A stretch of DNA of 64,000 nucleotides, from positions 27,516 to 91,515 of the forward strand of contig NZ_DAMBQK010000020.1 in the NCBI RefSeq assembly GCF_032062175.1, given 5' to 3'. Positions 60,105 to 64,000 of the stretch are shown one piece after another (position 1 is the stretch's first letter; each line of letters starts with the position of its first letter). The position numbers and the translations under genes were made by a program. The notes under the pieces were generated by a model, which saw only the letters and a list, made by a program, of their open reading frames with translations, made no database searches and was not told the DNA's origin. This DNA is from Atlantibacter sp032062175. GTDB lineage: Bacteria; Pseudomonadota; Gammaproteobacteria; Enterobacterales; Enterobacteriaceae.

Positions 60105-62003
60105 ATGAAATTACAGAATTCTTTTCGCGACTATTCGGCTGAGTCCGCGCTTTTTGTGCGTCGGGCTCTGGTCGCCTTTTTAGGGATTTTACTGCTTACC
60201 GGCATACTGATCGCGAATCTCTATAATTTGCAGATCCTGCGCTTCACCGATTACCAGACGCGCTCCAACGAAAACCGTATCAAGCTGGTCCCGATCCCGC
60301 CGAGTCGCGGCATTATTTACGATCGCAACGGCATCCCGCTGGCTCTTAACCGCACCATCTATCAAATCGAGATGATGCCGGAAAAAGTCGATAACGTGCA
60401 GCAGACGCTGGACGCGCTGCGTGGCGTGGTCGACCTGACGGACGACGATATCGCGGCGTTTAAAAAAGAGCGCTCCCGCTCCCATCGCTTTACCTCCATC
60501 CCGGTGAAAACCAACCTGACAGAAGTGCAGGTGGCGCGTTTCGCCGTGAACCAGTACCGTTTTCCCGGCGTAGAAGTGAAGGGCTATAAACGCCGCTATT
60601 ACCCTTATGGCTCCGCCCTGACCCACGTCATTGGCTATGTGTCAAAAATCAACGACAAAGACGTAGAACGGCTCGATAAAGACAGTAAGCTGGCAAACTA
60701 CGCCGCGACCCATGATATCGGCAAGCTCGGCATTGAACGTTTTTACGAAGATGTGCTGCACGGGCAGACCGGTTATGAAGAGGTTGAAGTTAACAACCGT
60801 GGCCGGGTGATCCGCCAGTTGAAAGAAGTGCCGCCGCAGGCCGGGCATGACATCCATCTGACTATCGATTTACAGTTGCAGGCCTATATCGAAACCCTGT
60901 TGCAGGGCAGCCGCGCGGCGGTAGTGGTGACCGATCCGCGCACCGGCGGCGTGCTGGCGATGGTATCCACCCCCAGCTATAACCCTAACCTGTTCGTCGA
61001 CGGCATCTCCAGCAAGGATTATTCGGCGCTGCTCAACGACCCGAATACCCCGCTGGTTAACCGCGCGACCCAGGGGATTTACCCGCCGGCGTCCACGGTA
61101 AAACCTTATGTCGCCGTATCGGCGCTGAGTTCCGGCGTTATCACCCGCAATACCACGCTGTTCGACCCCGGCTGGTGGCAACTGCCCGGCTCGGAAAAAC
61201 GCTACCGCGACTGGAAAAAATGGGGCCACGGCCGCCTGAACATCACCAAGTCGCTGGAAGAATCGGCGGATACTTTCTTCTATCAGGTCGCCTATGATAT
61301 GGGCATCGACCGGCTCTCCGAATGGATGAGCAAATTCGGCTACGGCCATTACACCGGCATCGACCTGTCTGAAGAGCGCTCCGGGAACATGCCAACCCGT
61401 GAATGGAAGCTGAAGCGCTTTAAGAAGCCCTGGTATCAGGGCGACACGATCCCGGTAGGCATCGGCCAGGGCTACTGGACTTCTACGCCGCTGCAAATGA
61501 ACAAAGCAATGATGATCCTGATTAACGACGGCATCGTCAAAGTGCCTCATCTGTTGATGAGCACCACCATCGACGGTAAACAGCAGCCCTGGGTGCAACC
61601 GGAGCAGCCGCCGGTGGGCGATATCCACTCGGGTTACTGGGAAATCGCCAAAGACGGGATGTACGGCGTGGCGAACCGGGCCAACGGCACGGGCCATAAA
61701 TACTTTGCCAGCGCGCCGTATAAAATCGCCGCGAAATCGGGTACTGCACAGGTTTTCGGCCTGAAAGCCAACGAAACCTATAACGCCCACCGCATCGCTG
61801 AGCGCCTGCGCGATCACAAATTGATGACCGCGTTCGCCCCTTACGATAAGCCGCAGGTCGCGGTCGCCATGATCCTTGAGAACGGCGGCGCTGGCCCGGC
61901 GGTAGGGACCATCATGCGCCAGATCCTCGACCATATCATGCTTGGGGATAACAACACCGAACTGCCCGCTGAAAATCCGGCCGTGGCCGCGGCGGAGGAC
62001 TAA
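60105..62003 (+). CDS. mrdA: Penicillin-binding protein 2
   Basis: 632-residue transpeptidase of the cell-elongation complex, anchored by one N-terminal span (residues about 21-45). The catalytic Ser330 is in YPPASTVKPY, the second motif is SAD (ESADTFFYQ), and the third is KSGTAQVF. The pedestal domain starts near residue 60 (SRGIIYDRNGIPLALNR). Its stop overlaps the start of mrdB (TAATG), its SEDS partner. Confidence 0.98.
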   Translation: MKLQNSFRDYSAESALFVRRALVAFLGILLLTGILIANLYNLQILRFTDYQTRSNENRIKLVPIPPSRGIIYDRNGIPLALNRTIYQIEMMPEKVDNVQQTLDALRGVVDLTDDDIAAFKKERSRSHRFTSIPVKTNLTEVQVARFAVNQYRFPGVEVKGYKRRYYPYGSALTHVIGYVSKINDKDVERLDKDSKLANYAATHDIGKLGIERFYEDVLHGQTGYEEVEVNNRGRVIRQLKEVPPQAGHDIHLTIDLQLQAYIETLLQGSRAAVVVTDPRTGGVLAMVSTPSYNPNLFVDGISSKDYSALLNDPNTPLVNRATQGIYPPASTVKPYVAVSALSSGVITRNTTLFDPGWWQLPGSEKRYRDWKKWGHGRLNITKSLEESADTFFYQVAYDMGIDRLSEWMSKFGYGHYTGIDLSEERSGNMPTREWKLKRFKKPWYQGDTIPVGIGQGYWTSTPLQMNKAMMILINDGIVKVPHLLMSTTIDGKQQPWVQPEQPPVGDIHSGYWEIAKDGMYGVANRANGTGHKYFASAPYKIAAKSGTAQVFGLKANETYNAHRIAERLRDHKLMTAFAPYDKPQVAVAMILENGGAGPAVGTIMRQILDHIMLGDNNTELPAENPAVAAAED

Positions 62004-63115
62004 TGACCGATAATCCGAATAAAAAAACCATCTGGGATAAAATCCATCTCGATCCCACTTTTATGCTGATCATTCTGGCGCTGTTGACTTACAGCGCCCT
62101 GGTTATCTGGAGCGCCAGCGGCCAGGACCTGGACATGACCGAACGTAAAATCGGCCAGATCCTGATGGGCCTGGTGGTGATGGTGGTGATGGCACAAATC
62201 CCCCCACGTGTGTACGAGGGCTGGGCGCCCTATCTGTACATTGTGTGTATCATTTTGCTGGTGGCGGTGGATGCCTTCGGCGCCATCTCCAAAGGGGCGC
62301 AGCGCTGGCTGGATTTAGGCGTGGTGCGTTTCCAGCCGTCGGAAATCGCTAAAATCGCGGTGCCGCTGATGGTGGCGCGCTTTATCAACCGCGACGTCTG
62401 CCCGCCCAGCCTGAAGAATACCGGCATTGCGCTGGTGCTGATCTTTATGCCGACGCTGCTGGTGGCGGCGCAGCCGGACCTCGGCACGTCGATTCTGGTG
62501 GCGCTTTCCGGCCTGTTCGTGCTGTTTTTATCCGGCCTGAGCTGGCGGCTGATTTTGATCGCCGTCCTGCTGGTGGCGGCATTTATCCCGATTTTGTGGT
62601 TTTTCCTGATGCATGATTACCAGCGTCAGCGCGTCATGATGCTGCTCGACCCGGAATCCGATCCTCTCGGCGCGGGCTATCATATTATTCAGTCTAAAAT
62701 TGCTATTGGGTCAGGCGGTTTACGCGGCAAAGGCTGGCTGCACGGCACCCAGTCGCAGCTGGAGTTTTTGCCCGAGCGCCATACCGACTTTATCTTCGCC
62801 GTGCTGGCGGAAGAGCTGGGGCTGGTGGGCGTGCTGATCCTGCTGGCGCTGTATATTTTGCTGATCATGCGCGGGCTGTGGATAGCGGCTCGGGCGCAAA
62901 CCACCTTTGGCCGGGTCATGGCGGGCGGTTTGATGTTGATTTTATTCGTTTATGTGTTTGTGAATATTGGTATGGTAAGTGGTATTTTGCCCGTGGTTGG
63001 GGTGCCGCTGCCGCTGGTAAGTTATGGGGGCTCGGCGTTGATCGTACTGATGGCCGGGTTTGGTATCGTGATGTCGATACATACCCACCGAAAAATGCTG
63101 TCTAAAAGCGTATAA
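62003..63115 (+). CDS. mrdB: RodA peptidoglycan glycosyltransferase (SEDS)
   Basis: 370-residue, ten-span membrane enzyme that polymerises lipid II during rod growth. The conserved catalytic-cavity Asp lies in LEFLPERHTDFIFAVLAEELG, and GAQRWLDLGVVRFQPSEIAK and PVVGVPLPLVSYGGSALI are SEDS signatures. It forms a complex with PBP2. rlpA follows after 10 bases. Confidence 0.98.
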   Translation: MTDNPNKKTIWDKIHLDPTFMLIILALLTYSALVIWSASGQDLDMTERKIGQILMGLVVMVVMAQIPPRVYEGWAPYLYIVCIILLVAVDAFGAISKGAQRWLDLGVVRFQPSEIAKIAVPLMVARFINRDVCPPSLKNTGIALVLIFMPTLLVAAQPDLGTSILVALSGLFVLFLSGLSWRLILIAVLLVAAFIPILWFFLMHDYQRQRVMMLLDPESDPLGAGYHIIQSKIAIGSGGLRGKGWLHGTQSQLEFLPERHTDFIFAVLAEELGLVGVLILLALYILLIMRGLWIAARAQTTFGRVMAGGLMLILFVYVFVNIGMVSGILPVVGVPLPLVSYGGSALIVLMAGFGIVMSIHTHRKMLSKSV

Positions 63116-63125
63116 GGGGAACGCA

Positions 63126-64000
63126 ATGCGTAAGCAGTGGCTTGGAGTCTGTGTCGCAGCAGGATTGCTGGCGGCCTGTAGTTCAAATGATGACGGCCAG
63201 GCACCAACCACAGTGGCTCCACAGCCTGCTGTGTGTAATGGTCCGGTGGTGGAAATCAGCGGTGCGGAACCGCGTTATGAGTCGCTGAACCCTTCAGTAA
63301 ACCAGGATTATGAGCGCGACGGCAAAAGCTACAAAATCGTTCAGGACGCTTCGCGTTTCAGCCAGGCCGGGCTTGCCGCTATTTATGACGCCGAGCCGGG
63401 TAGCAACCTGACGGTGTCGGGCGAAGCCTTCGATCCGAATCAACTGACCGCCGCGCATCCGACGCTGCCAATCCCGAGCTATGCGCGCGTTACCAACCTG
63501 GCGAACGGCCGGATGATTGTGGTGCGGATTAACGATCGTGGCCCGTATGGCAATGACCGGATAATCTCGCTGTCCCGCGCCTCTGCCGACCGCCTGAACA
63601 CCTCGAACAACACCAAAGTCCGCGTCGACCCGATTATCGTTGCCCCGGATGGCTCCCTGTCCGGGCCGGGCATGGCGTGTACCACCGTTGCGAAACAGAC
63701 CTATGCCCTGCCGGCGCGTCCCGACCTGAATTCCGGGATGGGCAGCGCGTCGTCAGTGCCGCAGGCTGAACCTGCCGGTGATGTGCGCGCCATCAGTAAT
63801 GATACCCTACAAAGCGAAGACACCACCGGTGCGCCGGTGCGCAGCAGCGGGTTTTTAGGCGCGCCAACGACGCTGAACAGCGGCGTGATCGAAAGCGACA
63901 CCCCGGCTCCGGCCCCGGTTGCCGCACCGGTATCCGCCCCTGTTACCGCGCCGCAAACTGCGCCCTCAGCCGCGCCCGCTCCGGTCACAGCGCCCGGCTC
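63126..64000 (+). CDS. rlpA: RlpA septal-ring lytic transglycosylase (runs off the window)
   Basis: First 291 codons. A lipoprotein signal ends LLAAC with Cys18. A double-psi beta-barrel domain covers about residues 75-180 (SGEAFDPNQLTAAHPTLPIP, ARVTNLANGRMIVVRINDRG, ISLSRASADRL), followed by a Pro/Ala-rich linker. The SPOR domain that binds denuded glycans would lie past the edge. The ATG follows AGGGGAACGC. Last gene of the mrdAB group, as in E. coli. Confidence 0.95.
   Translation, partial: MRKQWLGVCVAAGLLAACSSNDDGQAPTTVAPQPAVCNGPVVEISGAEPRYESLNPSVNQDYERDGKSYKIVQDASRFSQAGLAAIYDAEPGSNLTVSGEAFDPNQLTAAHPTLPIPSYARVTNLANGRMIVVRINDRGPYGNDRIISLSRASADRLNTSNNTKVRVDPIIVAPDGSLSGPGMACTTVAKQTYALPARPDLNSGMGSASSVPQAEPAGDVRAISNDTLQSEDTTGAPVRSSGFLGAPTTLNSGVIESDTPAPAPVAAPVSAPVTAPQTAPSAAPAPVTAPG

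Noticed and set aside
60870..61934. 354-codon open frame antisense to mrdA
   Set aside because: Shadow of the strongly biased mrdA codons; no ribosome site or family.
1..64000. Insertion sequences, prophage, CRISPR array, integron or toxin-antitoxin pair
   Set aside because: None seen on either strand: no transposase, integrase, cas or phage genes, and no repeat arrays.

Overview
The window is chromosomal DNA from an enterobacterium (Enterobacteriaceae). Gene order and protein sequences follow the nei-to-rlpA segment known from E. coli K-12, read in the opposite direction to K-12 numbering. It is not E. coli: a complete cobD sits beside cobC as in Salmonella and Klebsiella, ybgA is the full two-domain form, no chiPQ lies between fur and glnS, and a DUF969-DUF979-DUF2891 operon lies between nei and the 5-oxoprolinase genes. 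A Kosakonia/Enterobacter/Klebsiella-type relative is the best guess. Genus cannot be settled from this sequence alone. No insertion sequence, prophage, CRISPR array or rRNA operon was seen.

Layout. 1-276: start of nei (runs off the left edge). 286-3024: DUF2891, DUF979 and DUF969 genes, with a divergent MarR-like regulator (3284-3832). 3863-9333: pxpA, pxpC, pxpB, ybgI, phr and ybgA/rudS, all on the minus strand. 9450-9656: ybfA. 9958-18178: kdpFABC, kdpDE and a small TolA-domain lipoprotein. 18754-22638: leader peptide speFL, speF and potE. 23210-28214: pgm, seqA, ybfF, ybfE, fldA and fur. 28518-29132: an AT-rich regulator gene. 29244-37463: glnS, nagE and nagBACD. 37749-40335: asnB and seven tRNA genes (Met, Leu, Gln, Gln, Met, Gln, Gln). 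40455-48040: an unknown membrane protein, ubiF, miaB, ybeZ, ybeY, ybeX and lnt. 48397-51655: gltIJKL with an SroC-like RNA. 51707-59032: ybeL, leuS, lptE, holA, nadD, cobD and cobC. 59290-64000: rsfS, rlmH, mrdA, mrdB and rlpA (runs off the right edge).

How the genes work together. Kdp is an emergency K+ importer run by its own sensor pair. SpeFL, SpeF and PotE form an ornithine-triggered putrescine-making, acid-resistance module. NagE imports and phosphorylates N-acetylglucosamine, NagA and NagB turn it into fructose 6-phosphate, and NagC represses the set through sites in the nagE-nagB gap. PxpABC opens 5-oxoproline to glutamate. GltIJKL imports glutamate and aspartate. The last block serves ribosome maturation and cell elongation (RsfS, RlmH, PBP2, RodA, RlpA).

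Most of the window is conserved core genome. The parts most worth attention are the DUF969/DUF979/DUF2891 operon beside pxpABC, the RudS-type protein next to photolyase, the TolA-domain lipoprotein behind kdpE, the altered upstream reading frame of fur, the AT-rich regulator at the fur-glnS junction, and an unidentified membrane protein behind the tRNA cluster.
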